From Auanema rhodensis (taxonomy: Eukaryota > Nematoda > Chromadorea > Rhabditida > Rhabditidae): DNA of 64,000 bases. Positions 52,700 through 64,000 of this stretch are shown here, one piece after another (the stretch's first letter is position 1; every line of letters starts with the position of its first letter). The position numbers and the translations under genes were made by a program. The notes beneath the pieces are model-generated. The model had not been told where the DNA came from. It saw only the letters and a program-made list of their open reading frames with translations, and did not search any database. The DNA lies in NCBI GenBank assembly GCA_964057225.1, contig OZ059895.1:11718001-11782000 (forward strand), written 5' to 3'.

Positions 52700-55600
52700 T
52701 TGGAGCTCATAAGATTTGATATCATTGAGGGATCCAGATAGAACGTGGAAAATTACATAACTAGCATGAAATTGGGAAAAAATTATAACGAGGATAAGTA
52801 TGTGAAACATTGAATATCAGATATTTTCGCTTAGGACCATACCACGTTAAAAGTACGGCATGCGGCTGATTTTCAATTTTAACTCTTCTGTAACAAATGT
52901 TTTCAATTTTCAAGCAGTTTTACTTAGATAGCTCAACCCAAGGCAGCAAATTATCTTCAATCTTATTTCTCTCTTACAGTTATAAACCAGTAGTGAATGA
53001 ACCATCATCTTACCTTCACTGTTTCTATCTATTTTCTATCAAAAGAAACATTGTTTAAACACTATACAACTGTGAAACCTTTTTTAATTTCTTGTATTTG
53101 GAGCTCATAAGATTTGATATCATTGAGGGATCCAGATAGAACGTGGAAAATTACATAACTAACATGAAATTGAGAAAAAATTATAACGAGGATAAGTATG
53201 TGAAATATTGAATATCAGATATTTTCGCTTAGGACCATACGACGTTGAAAGTACGCCATGCCGCTGATTTTTAATTTTATATCTTCTGTAACAAATGTTT
53301 TCAATTTCCAAGCAGTTTTACTTAGATAGCTCAACCCAAGGCAGCAAATTATCTTCAATCTTATTTCTATCTTACAGTTATAAACCAGTATTGAATGAAC
53401 CATCATCTTACTTTCACTGTTTCTATCTATTTCCTATCAAAAGAAACATTGTTTAAACACTATACAACTGTGAAACCTTTTTTAATTTCTTGTATTTGGA
53501 GATCATAAGATTTGATATCATTGAGGGATCCAGATAGAACGTGGAAAATTACGTAACTAACATGAAATTGGAAAAAACTATAACGAGGATAAGTATGTGA
53601 ATCAATGAATATCAGATATTTTCGCTTAGGACCATACCACGTTGAAAGTACGCCATGCCGCTGAATTTCAATTTTAACTCTTTTGTAACAAATGTTTTCA
53701 ATTTTCAAGCAGTTTTACTCAGATAGCTTAACCCAAGGCAGCAAATTATCTTCAATATTATTTCTATCTTACAGTTATAAACCAATAGTTATTGAACCAT
53801 CATCTTACCTTTACTGTTTCTATCTATTTCCTATCGAAATCAACTTTGTTCAAACACTATACAACTGTGAAACCTTTTTTAATTTCTTGTATTTGGAGCT
53901 CATAAGATTTGATATCATCGAGGGATCCAGATAGAACGTGGAAAATTACATAACTAACTTGAAATTGGGAAAAAATATAACGAGGATAAGTATGTGAAAC
54001 ATTGAATATCAGATATTTTCGCTTAGGACCATACCACGTTAAAAGTACGGCATGCGGCTGATTTTCAATTTTAACTCTTCTGTAACAAATGTTTTCAATT
54101 TTCAAGCAGTTTTACTTAGATAGCTCAACCCAAGGCAGCAAATTATCTTCAATCTTATTTCTCTCTTACAGTTATAAACCAGTAGTGAATGAACCATCAT
54201 CTTACCTTCACTGTTTCTATCTATTTTCTATCAAAAGAAACATTGTTTAAACACTATACAACTGTGAAACCTTTTTTAATTTCTTGTATTTGGAGATCAT
54301 AAGATTTGATATCATTGAGGGATCCAGATAGAACGTGGAAAATTACGTAACTAACATGAAATTGGAAAAAACTATAACGAGGATAAGTATGTGAATCAAT
54401 GAATATCAGATATTTTCGCTTAGGACCATACCACGTTGAAAGTACGCCATGCCGCTGAATTTCAATTTTAACTCTTTTGTAACAAATGTTTTCAATTTTC
54501 AAGCAGTTTTACTCAGATAGCTTAACCCAAGGCAGCAAATTATCTTCAATATTATTTCTATCTTACAGTTATAAACCAATAGTTATTGAACCATCATCTT
54601 AGCTTTACTGTTTCTATCTATTTCCTATCGAAATCAACTTTGTTCAAACACTATACAACTGTGAAACCTTTTTTAATTTCTTGTATTTGGAGCTCATAAG
54701 ATTTGATATCATCGAGGGATCCAGATAGAACGTGGAAAATTACATAACTAACTTGAAATTGGGAAAAAATATAACGAGGATAAGTATGTGAAACATTGAA
54801 TATCAGATATTTTCGCTTAGGACCACACCACGTTGAAAGTACGCCATGCCGCTGAATTTCAATTTTAACTCTTTTGTAACAAATGTTTTCAATTTTTAAG
54901 CAGTTTTACTCAGATAGCTTAACCCAAGGCAGCAAATTATCTTCAATATTATTTCTATCGTACAGTTATAAACCAATAGTTAATGAACCATCATCTTACC
55001 TTTACTGTTTCTATCTATTTCCTATCGAAAGCAACTTTGTTCAAACACTATACAACTGTGGAACCTTTTTTAATTTCTTGTATTTGGAGCTCATAAGATT
55101 TGATATCATTGAGGGATCCAGATAGAACGTGGAAAATTACATAACTAGCATGAAATTGGGAAAAAATTATAACGAGGATAAGTATGTGAAACATTGAATA
55201 TCAGATATTTTCGCTTAGGACCATACCACGTTAAAAGTACGGCATGCGGCTGATTTTCAATTTTAACTCTTCTGTAACAAATGTTTTCAATTTTCAAGCA
55301 GTTTTACTTAGATAGCTCAACCCAAGGCAGCAAATTATCTTCAATCTTATTTCTCTCTTACAGTTATAAACCAGTAGTGAATGAACCATCATCTTACCTT
55401 CACTGTTTCTATCTATTTTCTATCAAAAGAAACATTGTTTAAACACTATACAACTGTGAAACCTTTTTTAATTTCTTGTATTTGGAGCTCATAAGATTTG
55501 ATATCATTGAGGGATCCAGATAGAACGTGGAAAATTACATAACTAACATGAAATTGAGAAAAAATTATAACGAGGATAAGTATGTGAAACATTGAATATC

Positions 55601-56414
55601 AGATATTTTCGCTTAGGACCATACGACGTTGAAAGTACGCCATGCCGCTGATTTTTAATTTTATATCTTCTGTAACAAATGTTTTCAATTTCCAAGCAGT
55701 TTTACTTAGATAGCTCAACCCAAGGCAGCAAATTATCTTCAATCTTATTTCTATCTTACAGTTATAAACCAGTATTGAATGAACCATCATCTTACTTTCA
55801 CTGTTTCTATCTATTTCCTATCAAAAGAAACATTGTTTAAACACTATACAACTGTGAAACCTTTTTTAATTTCTTGTATTTGGAGATCATAAGATTTGAT
55901 ATCATTGAGGGATCCAGATAGAACGTGGAAAATTACGTAACTAACATGAAATTGGAAAAAACTATAACGAGGATAAGTATGTGAATCAATGAATATCAGA
56001 TATTTTCGCTTAGGACCATACCACGTTGAAAGTACGCCATGCCGCTGAATTTCAATTTTAACTCTTTTGTAACAAATGTTTTCAATTTTCAAGCAGTTTT
56101 ACTCAGATAGCTTAACCCAAGGCAGCAAATTATCTTCAATATTATTTCTATCTTACAGTTATAAACCAATAGTTATTGAACCATCATCTTACCTTTACTG
56201 TTTCTATCTATTTCCTATCGAAATCAACTTTGTTCAAACACTATACAACTGTGAAACCTTTTTTAATTTCTTGTATTTGGAGCTCATAAGATTTGATATC
56301 ATCGAGGGATCCAGATAGAACGTGGAAAATTAGATAACTAACTTGAAATTGGGAAAAAATATAACGAGGATAAGTATGTGAAACATTGAATATCAGATAT
56401 TTTCGCTTAGGACC
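52700..56414 (+). repeat. Second 6-monomer repeat (2,384-bp offset)
   Basis: Bases of about 52,700-54,030 match 55,084-56,414. Markers are TTATTTCTCTCTTACAG, GAAATTGAGAAAAAATT, TTTTTAATTTTATATC near 53,270 and 55,654, CAGTATTGAATG, AGTTATTGAACC, and CTAACTTGAAATTGGG. Monomer starts are 52499, 52897, 53295, 53692, 54089, 54486 and 54883, then 55281, 55679 and 56076. Inside, 54089 repeats the first part of 52897 and 54486 repeats 53692 with one stop-like change (CATCTTAGC near 54,596), so a smaller duplication lies within the unit. Confidence 0.8.
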
Positions 56415-56472
56415 ACACCACGTTGAAAGTACGCCATGCCGCTGAATTTCAATTTTAACTCTTTTGTAACAA

Positions 56473-59400
56473 ATGTTTTCAATTTTTAAGCAGTTTTACT
56501 CAGATAGCTTAACCCAAGGCAGCAAATTATCTTCAATATTATTTCTATCTTACAGTTATAAACCAATAGTTAATGAACCATCATCTTACCTTTACTGTTT
56601 CTATCTATTTCCTATCGAAAGCAACTTTGTTCAAACACTATACAACTGTGGAACCTTTTTTAATTTCTTGTATTTGGAGCTCATAAAATTTGATTTCATC
56701 GAGGGATCCAGATAGAACGTGGAAAATTACATAACTAACATGAAATTGGGAAAAATTATAACGAGGATAAGTATGTGAAACATTGAATATCAGATATTTT
56801 CGCTTAGGACTATACGACGTTGAAAGTACGCCATGCCGCTGATTTTCAATTTTAACTCTTCTGTAACAAATGTTTTCAATTTCCAAGCAGTTTTACTTAG
56901 ATAGCTCAACCCAAGGCAGCAAATTATCTTCAATCTTATTTCTATCTTACAGTTATAAACCAGTAGTGAATGAACCATTATCTTACCTTCACTGTTTCTA
57001 TCTATTTCGTATCAAAAGAAACATTGTTTAAACACTATACAACTGTGAAACCTTTTTTAATTTCTTGTATTTGGAGATCATAAGATTTGATATCATTGAG
57101 GGATCCAGATAGAACGTGGAAAATTACGTAACTAACATGAAATTGGAAAAAACTATAACGAGGATAAGTATGTGAATCATTGAATATCAGATATTTTCGC
57201 TTAGGACCATACCACGTTGAAAGTACGCCATGCCGCTGAATTTCAATTTTAACTCTTTTGTAACAAATGTTTTCAATTTCCAAGCAGTTTTACTCAGATA
57301 GCTTAACCCAAGGCAGCAAATTATCTTCAATATTATTTCTATCTTACAGTTATAAACCAATAGTTAATGAACCATCATCTTACCTTTACTGTTTCTATCT
57401 ATTTCCTATCGAAAGCAACTTTGTTCAAACACTATACAACTGTGGAACCTTTTTTATTTTCTTGTATTTGGAGCTCATAAAATTTGATATCATAGAGGGA
57501 TCCAGATAGAACGTGGAAAATTACATAACTAACATGAAATTGGGAAAAAATTATAACGAGGATAAGTATGTGAAACATTGAATATCAGATATTTTCGCTT
57601 AGGACTATACGACGTTGAAAGTACGCCATGCCGCTGATTTTCAATTTTAACTCTTCTGTAACAAATGTTTTCAATTTCCAAGCAGTTTTACTTAGATAGC
57701 TCAACCCAAGGCAGCAAATAATCTTCAATCTTATTTCTATCTTACAGTTATAAACCAGTAGTGAATGAACCATCATCTTACCTTTACTATTTCTATCTAT
57801 TTCTTATCAAAACCAACTTTGTTCAAACACTATACAACTGAGAAGCCTTTTTTAATTTCTTGTATTTGTAGCTCATAAGATTTGATATCATTGAGGGATC
57901 CAGATAGAACGTGGAAAATTACGTAACTAACATGAAATTGGAAAAAACTATAACGAGGATAAGTATGTGAATCAATGAATATCTGATATTTTCGCTTAGG
58001 ACCATACCACGTTGAAAGTACGCCATGCCGCTGAATTTCAATTTTAACTCTTTTGTAACAAATGTTTTCAATTTTTAAGCAGTTTTACTTAGATAGCTCA
58101 ACCCAAGGCAGCAAATTATCTTCAATCTTTTTTCTATCTTACAGTTATAAACCAGTAGTGAATGAACCATCATCTTACCTTTACTATTTCTATCTATTTC
58201 TTATCAAAACCAACTTTGTTCAAACACTATACAACTGAGAAGCCTTTTTTAATTTCTTGTATTTGGAGCTCATAAGATTTGATATCATTGAGGGATCCAG
58301 ATAGAACGTGGAAAATTACATAACTAGCATGAAATTGGGAAAAAATTATAACGAGGATAAGTATGTGAAACATTGAATATCAGATATTTTCGCTTAGGAC
58401 CATACCACGTTAAAAGTACGGCATGCGGCTGATTTTCAATTTTAACTCTTCTGTAACAAATGTTTTCAATTTTCAAGCAGTTTTACTTAGATAGCTCAAC
58501 CCAAGGCAGCAAATTATCTTCAATCTTATTTCTCTCTTACAGTTATAAACCAGTAGTGAATGAACCATCATCTTACCTTCACTGTTTCTATCTATTTTCT
58601 ATCAAAAGAAACATTGTTTAAACACTATACAACTGTGAAACCTTTTTTAATTTCTTGTATTTGGAGCTCATAAGATTTGATATCATTGAGGGATCCAGAT
58701 AGAACGTGGAAAATTACATAACTAACATGAAATTGAGAAAAAATTATAACGAGGATAAGTATGTGAAACATTGAATATCAGATATTTTCGCTTAGGACCA
58801 TACGACGTTGAAAGTACGCCATGCCGCTGATTTTTAATTTTATATCTTCTGTAACAAATGTTTTCAATTTCCAAGCAGTTTTACTTAGATAGCTCAACCC
58901 AAGGCAGCAAATTATCTTCAATCTTATTTCTATCTTACAGTTATAAACCAATAGTTAATGAACCATCATCTTACCTTTACTGTTTCTATCTATTTCCTAT
59001 CGAAAGCAACTTTGTTCAAACACTATACAACTGTGGAACCTTTTTTATTTTCTTGTATTTGGAGCTCATAAAATTTGATATCATCGAGGGATCCAGATAG
59101 AACGTGGAAAATTAGATAACTAACTTGAAATTGGGAAAAAATATAACGAGGATAAGTATGTGAAACATTGAATATCAGATATTTTCGCTTAGGACCACAC
59201 CACGTTGAAAGTACGCCATGCCGCTGAATTTCAATTTTAACTCTTTTGTAACAAATGTTTTCAATTTTTAAGCAGTTTTACTCAGATAGCTTAACCCAAG
59301 GCAGCAAATTATCTTCAATATTATTTCTATCTTACAGTTATAAACCAATAGTTAATGAACCATCATCTTACCTTTACTGTTTCTATCTATTTCCTATCGA

Positions 59401-62400
59401 AAGCAACTTTGTTCAAACACTATACAACTGTGGAACCTTTTTTAATTTCTTGTATTTGGAGCTCATAAAATTTGATTTCATCGAGGGATCCAGATAGAAC
59501 GTGGAAAATTACATAACTAACATGAAATTGGGAAAAATTATAACGAGGATAAGTATGTGAAACATTGAATATCAGATATTTTCGCTTAGGACTATACGAC
59601 GTTGAAAGTACGCCATGCCGCTGATTTTCAATTTTAACTCTTCTGTAACAAATGTTTTCAATTTCCAAGCAGTTTTACTTAGATAGCTCAACCCAAGGCA
59701 GCAAATTATCTTCAATCTTATTTCTATCTTACAGTTATAAACCAGTAGTGAATGAACCATTATCTTACCTTCACTGTTTCTATCTATTTCGTATCAAAAG
59801 AAACATTGTTTAAACACTATACAACTGTGAAACCTTTTTTAATTTCTTGTATTTGGAGATCATAAGATTTGATATCATTGAGGGATTTAGATAGAACGTG
59901 GAAAATTACATAACTAACATGAAATTGGGAAAAAATTATAACGAGGATAAGTATGTGAAACATTGAATATCAGATATTTTCGCTTAGGACTATACGACGT
60001 TGAAAGTACGCCATGCCGCTGATTTTCAATTTTAACTCTTCTGTAACAAATGTTTTCAATTTCCAAGCAGTTTTACTTAGATAGCTCAACCCAAGGCAGC
60101 AAATAATCTTCAATCTTATTTCTATCTTACAGTTATAAACCAGTAGTGAATGAACCATCATCTTACCTTTACTATTTCTATCTATTTCTTATCAAAACCA
60201 ACTTTGTTCAAACACTATACAACTGAGAAGCCTTTTTTAATTTCTTGTATTTGTAGCTCATAAGATTTGATATCATTGAGGGATCCAGATAGAACGTGGA
60301 AAATTACGTAACTAACATGAAATTGGAAAAAACTATAACGAGGATAAGTATGTGAATCAATGAATATCTGATATTTTCGCTTAGGACCATACCACGTTGA
60401 AAGTACGCCATGCCGCTGAATTTCAATTTTAACTCTTTTGTAACAAATGTTTTCAATTTTTAAGCAGTTTTACTTAGATAGCTCAACCCAAGGCAGCAAA
60501 TTATCTTCAATCTTTTTTCTATCTTACAGTTATAAACCAGTAGTGAATGAACCATCATCTTACCTTTACTATTTCTATCTATTTCTTATCAAAACCAACT
60601 TTGTTCAAACACTATACAACTGAGAAGCCTTTTTTAATTTCTTGTATTTGGAGCTCATAAGATTTGATATCATTGAGGGATCCAGATAGAACGTGGAAAA
60701 TTACATAACTAGCATGAAATTGGGAAAAAATTATAACGAGGATAAGTATGTGAAACATTGAATATCAGATATTTTCGCTTAGGACCATACCACGTTAAAA
60801 GTACGGCATGCGGCTGATTTTCAATTTTAACTCTTCTGTAACAAATGTTTTCAATTTTCAAGCAGTTTTACTTAGATAGCTCAACCCAAGGCAGCAAATT
60901 ATCTTCAATCTTATTTCTCTCTTACAGTTATAAACCAGTAGTGAATGAACCATCATCTTACCTTCACTGTTTCTATCTATTTTCTATCAAAAGAAACATT
61001 GTTTAAACACTATACAACTGTGAAACCTTTTTTAATTTCTTGTATTTGGAGCTCATAAGATTTGATATCATTGAGGGATCCAGATAGAACGTGGAAAATT
61101 ACATAACTAACATGAAATTGAGAAAAAATTATAACGAGGATAAGTATGTGAAACATTGAATATCAGATATTTTCGCTTAGGACCATACGACGTTGAAAGT
61201 ACGCCATGCCGCTGATTTTTAATTTTATATCTTCTGTAACAAATGTTTTCAATTTCCAAGCAGTTTTACTTAGATAGCTCAACCCAAGGCAGCAAATTAT
61301 CTTCAATCTTATTTCTATCTTACAGTTATAAACCAATAGTTAATGAACCATCATCTTACCTTTACTGTTTCTATCTATTTCCTATCGAAAGCAACTTTGT
61401 TCAAACACTATACAACTGTGGAACCTTTTTTATTTTCTTGTATTTGGAGCTCATAAAATTTGATATCATCGAGGGATCCAGATAGAACGTGGAAAATTAG
61501 ATAACTAACTTGAAATTGGGAAAAAATATAACGAGGATAAGTATGTGAAACATTGAATATCAGATATTTTCGCTTAGGACCACACCACGTTGAAAGTACG
61601 CCATGCCGCTGAATTTCAATTTTAACTCTTTTGTAACAAATGTTTTCAATTTTTAAGCAGTTTTACTCAGATAGCTTAACCCAAGGCAGCAAATTATCTT
61701 CAATATTATTTCTATCTTACAGTTATAAACCAATAGTTAATGAACCATCATCTTACCTTTACTGTTTCTATCTATTTCCTATCGAAAGCAACTTTGTTCA
61801 AACACTATACAACTGTGGAACCTTTTTTAATTTCTTGTATTTGGAGCTCATAAAATTTGATTTCATCGAGGGATCCAGATAGAACGTGGAAAATTACATA
61901 ACTAACATGAAATTGGGAAAAATTATAACGAGGATAAGTATGTGAAACATTGAATATCAGATATTTTCGCTTAGGACTATACGACGTTGAAAGTACGCCA
62001 TGCCGCTGATTTTCAATTTTAACTCTTCTGTAACAAATGTTTTCAATTTCCAAGCAGTTTTACTTAGATAGCTCAACCCAAGGCAGCAAATTATCTTCAA
62101 TCTTATTTCTATCTTACAGTTATAAACCAGTAGTGAATGAACCATTATCTTACCTTCACTGTTTCTATCTATTTCGTATCAAAAGAAACATTGTTTAAAC
62201 ACTATACAACTGTGAAACCTTTTTTAATTTCTTGTATTTGGAGATCATAAGATTTGATATCATTGAGGGATCCAGATAGAACGTGGAAAATTACGTAACT
62301 AACATGAAATTGGAAAAAACTATAACGAGGATAAGTATGTGAATCATTGAATATCAGATATTTTCGCTTAGGACCATACCACGTTGAAAGTACGCCATGC

Positions 62401-64000
62401 CGCTGAATTTCAATTTTAACTCTTTTGTAACAAATGTTTTCAATTTCCAAGCAGTTTTACTCAGATAGCTTAACCCAAGGCAGCAAATTATCTTCAATAT
62501 TATTTCTATCTTACAGTTATAAACCAATAGTTAATGAACCATCATCTTACCTTTACTGTTTCTATCTATTTCCTATCGAAAGCAACTTTGTTCAAACACT
62601 ATACAACTGTGGAACCTTTTTTATTTTCTTGTATTTGGAGCTCATAAAATTTGATATCATAGAGGGATCCAGATAGAACGTGGAAAATTACATAACTAAC
62701 ATGAAATTGGGAAAAAATTATAACGAGGATAAGTATGTGAAACATTGAATATCAGATATTTTCGCTTAGGACTATACGACGTTGAAAGTACGCCATGCCG
62801 CTGATTTTCAATTTTAACTCTTCTGTAACAAATGTTTTCAATTTCCAAGCAGTTTTACTTAGATAGCTCAACCCAAGGCAGCAAATAATCTTCAATCTTA
62901 TTTCTATCTTACAGTTATAAACCAGTAGTGAATGAACCATCATCTTACCTTTACTATTTCTATCTATTTCTTATCAAAACCAACTTTGTTCAAACACTAT
63001 ACAACTGAGAAGCCTTTTTTAATTTCTTGTATTTGTAGCTCATAAGATTTGATATCATTGAGGGATCCAGATAGAACGTGGAAAATTACGTAACTAACAT
63101 GAAATTGGAAAAAACTATAACGAGGATAAGTATGTGAATCAATGAATATCTGATATTTTCGCTTAGGACCATACCACGTTGAAAGTACGCCATGCCGCTG
63201 AATTTCAATTTTAACTCTTTTGTAACAAATGTTTTCAATTTTTAAGCAGTTTTACTTAGATAGCTCAACCCAAGGCAGCAAATTATCTTCAATCTTTTTT
63301 CTATCTTACAGTTATAAACCAGTAGTGAATGAACCATCATCTTACCTTTACTATTTCTATCTATTTCTTATCAAAACCAACTTTGTTCAAACACTATACA
63401 ACTGAGAAGCCTTTTTTAATTTCTTGTATTTGGAGCTCATAAGATTTGATATCATTGAGGGATCCAGATAGAACGTGGAAAATTACATAACTAGCATGAA
63501 ATTGGGAAAAAATTATAACGAGGATAAGTATGTGAAACATTGAATATCAGATATTTTCGCTTAGGACCATACCACGTTAAAAGTACGGCATGCGGCTGAT
63601 TTTCAATTTTAACTCTTCTGTAACAAATGTTTTCAATTTTCAAGCAGTTTTACTTAGATAGCTCAACCCAAGGCAGCAAATTATCTTCAATCTTATTTCT
63701 CTCTTACAGTTATAAACCAGTAGTGAATGAACCATCATCTTACCTTCACTGTTTCTATCTATTTTCTATCAAAAGAAACATTGTTTAAACACTATACAAC
63801 TGTGAAACCTTTTTTAATTTCTTGTATTTAGAGCTCATAAGATTTGATATCATTGAGGGATCCAGATAGAACGTGGAAAATTACATAACTAGCATGAAAT
63901 TGGGAAAAAATTATAACGAGGATAAGTATGTGAAACATTGAATATCAGATATTTTCGCTTAGGACCATACGACGTTGAAAGTACGCCATGCCGCTGATTT
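56473..64000 (+). repeat. 7-monomer higher-order repeat (2,782 bp), three units, middle one shortened
   Basis: Unit 1 has monomers 56473, 56870, 57267, 57665, 58062, 58460 and 58858. Unit 2 has 59255, 59652, 60050, 60447, 60845 and 61243. Unit 3 has 61640, 62037, 62434, 62832, 63229 and 63627 and runs off the window. Unit-start markers are AACTGTGGAACC with TTTGATTTCATCG. Later markers are GAACCATTATC with TTTCGTATC, GGACTATACGACG, GCAAATAATC, TTTGTAGCTC, and ATCTGATATT. Unit 2 lacks the monomer equivalent to 57267 and 62434; 59652 is a hybrid spanning the loss. Monomer 63627 departs from 58460 and 60845 near 63,826. Confidence 0.88.
63627..64000 (+). repeat. Partial terminal monomer, 374 bp
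   Basis: The window stops about 24 bases before this monomer would end. It starts like 60845 (TTATTTCTCTCTTACAG) but carries TATTTAGAGCTC at about 63,826, a marker otherwise confined to about 27.2-49.1 kb, and then CTAGCATG. The array evidently continues past the window. Confidence 0.85.

Larger units (their letters stand above)
1..64000 (+). repeat. Satellite DNA array, about 398-bp monomer, 161 tandem copies
   Basis: The phrase ATGTTTTCAATTT (or ATGTTTCCAATTT) followed by AAGCAG recurs every 397 or 398 bp through the whole window, always on the same strand. I use its A as base 1 of the monomer. Starts run 1, 400, 798, 1196, 1594, 1992, 2390, 2787 and so on to 63627, giving 160 full copies and one partial. 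Only the first copy is 399 bp, because of one extra T near base 305. Length varies by single bases, mostly in the A-run near monomer base 280: GGGAAAAAATTATAAC gives 398 and GGAAAAAACTATAAC gives 397. Monomers of different variants look roughly 90% or more identical by eye, and many pairs are identical. No unique DNA, transposon or inversion interrupts the array and neither end is reached. Such arrays are typical of eukaryotic heterochromatin; the chromosomal position and species cannot be read from the sequence. I do not recognise the family. Confidence 0.99.

Noticed and set aside
1-64000. CRISPR array
   Set aside because: The repeat unit is about 398 bp with no short repeat and unique spacer alternation, and there are no cas genes.
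1-64000. CENP-B box (core TTCG, four bases, A, two bases, CGGG)
   Set aside because: TTCG occurs in each monomer (ATTTTCGCTTAGG), but the following bases do not fit, and I found neither CGGG nor CCCG in the monomer variants read.
1-64000. Transposable element, LTR array or tandem gene cluster
   Set aside because: No reverse transcriptase, transposase, terminal repeat or target-site duplication is visible, and no reading frame crosses even one monomer.
1-64000. rRNA, tRNA, snRNA genes or telomeric repeats
   Set aside because: No conserved rRNA segments, tRNA A or B box arrangement with a cloverleaf, or TTAGGG-like, TTAGG-like or TTTAGGG-like runs were seen. The CTTAGGACC in each monomer is a single occurrence, not a tandem.
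1-64000. Species or clade assignment
   Set aside because: The sequence is a non-coding satellite I do not recognise. AT-richness and repeat length fit many animals, plants and protists.

Overview
The whole 64-kb window is a single satellite DNA array. From the first base to the last it consists of head-to-tail copies, all in the same orientation, of one AT-rich monomer of 397-398 bp. I placed 161 monomer starts: 160 complete copies (mean 397.7 bp) and a 374-bp partial copy that runs off the right edge. A hand count of the monomer at 400-797 gives 129 G+C of 398, about 32% GC. I found no gene, RNA gene, transposon, CRISPR array, telomeric repeat or unique sequence anywhere, and neither edge of the array is reached. 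A long, homogeneous, multi-variant satellite with higher-order structure points to heterochromatin (centromeric, pericentromeric, subtelomeric or sex-chromosome) of a eukaryote. I do not recognise the monomer and will not name a species.

The array is organised above the monomer level. Monomers fall into recognisable variants (for example TTCAAAAAC, TTCAAACAC or TTTAAACAC near monomer base 175; GAGCTC, GAGTTC or GAGATC near 205; GCATGCGGC, GCCATGCCG or GCCTTGCCG near 365). These variants recur in blocks at exact multiples of the monomer. Left to right: (1) 1-1,990 is a relative of 14,321-17,105, which has an extra dimer. (2) 2,690-12,971 is a 13-monomer (5,171-bp) tandem duplication with a 4-monomer (about 1,591-bp) duplication inside each half. 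(3) 13.1-18.4 kb is mixed. (4) 18,466-23,772 is a 7-monomer (2,784-bp) duplication. (5) 24.4-43.4 kb is a mosaic: one segment duplicated at 7,557/7,955 bp with a one-monomer deletion, another duplicated at 11,136 bp, and between them four copies of a 3-monomer (1,193-bp) unit. (6) 43.7-52.1 kb is a 6-monomer (2,386-bp) higher-order repeat. (7) 52.7-56.4 kb is a second, different 6-monomer repeat. (8) 56.5-64.0 kb is a 7-monomer (2,782-bp) repeat whose middle copy has lost one monomer.

Nothing here works as an operon or gene set. The content is a record of repeated unequal exchange and amplification. The points most worth checking are two in-register exchange junctions (33.4 and 59.9 kb), private base-change clusters at two block junctions (7,805-7,807 and 59,887-59,888), a 13-bp palindrome present in nearly every monomer whose centre varies in four places, and the regional partition of variants. 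Short open frames of 63-104 codons on both strands are a by-product of the repeat and are not annotated as genes. All identities were judged by reading, not by alignment software.
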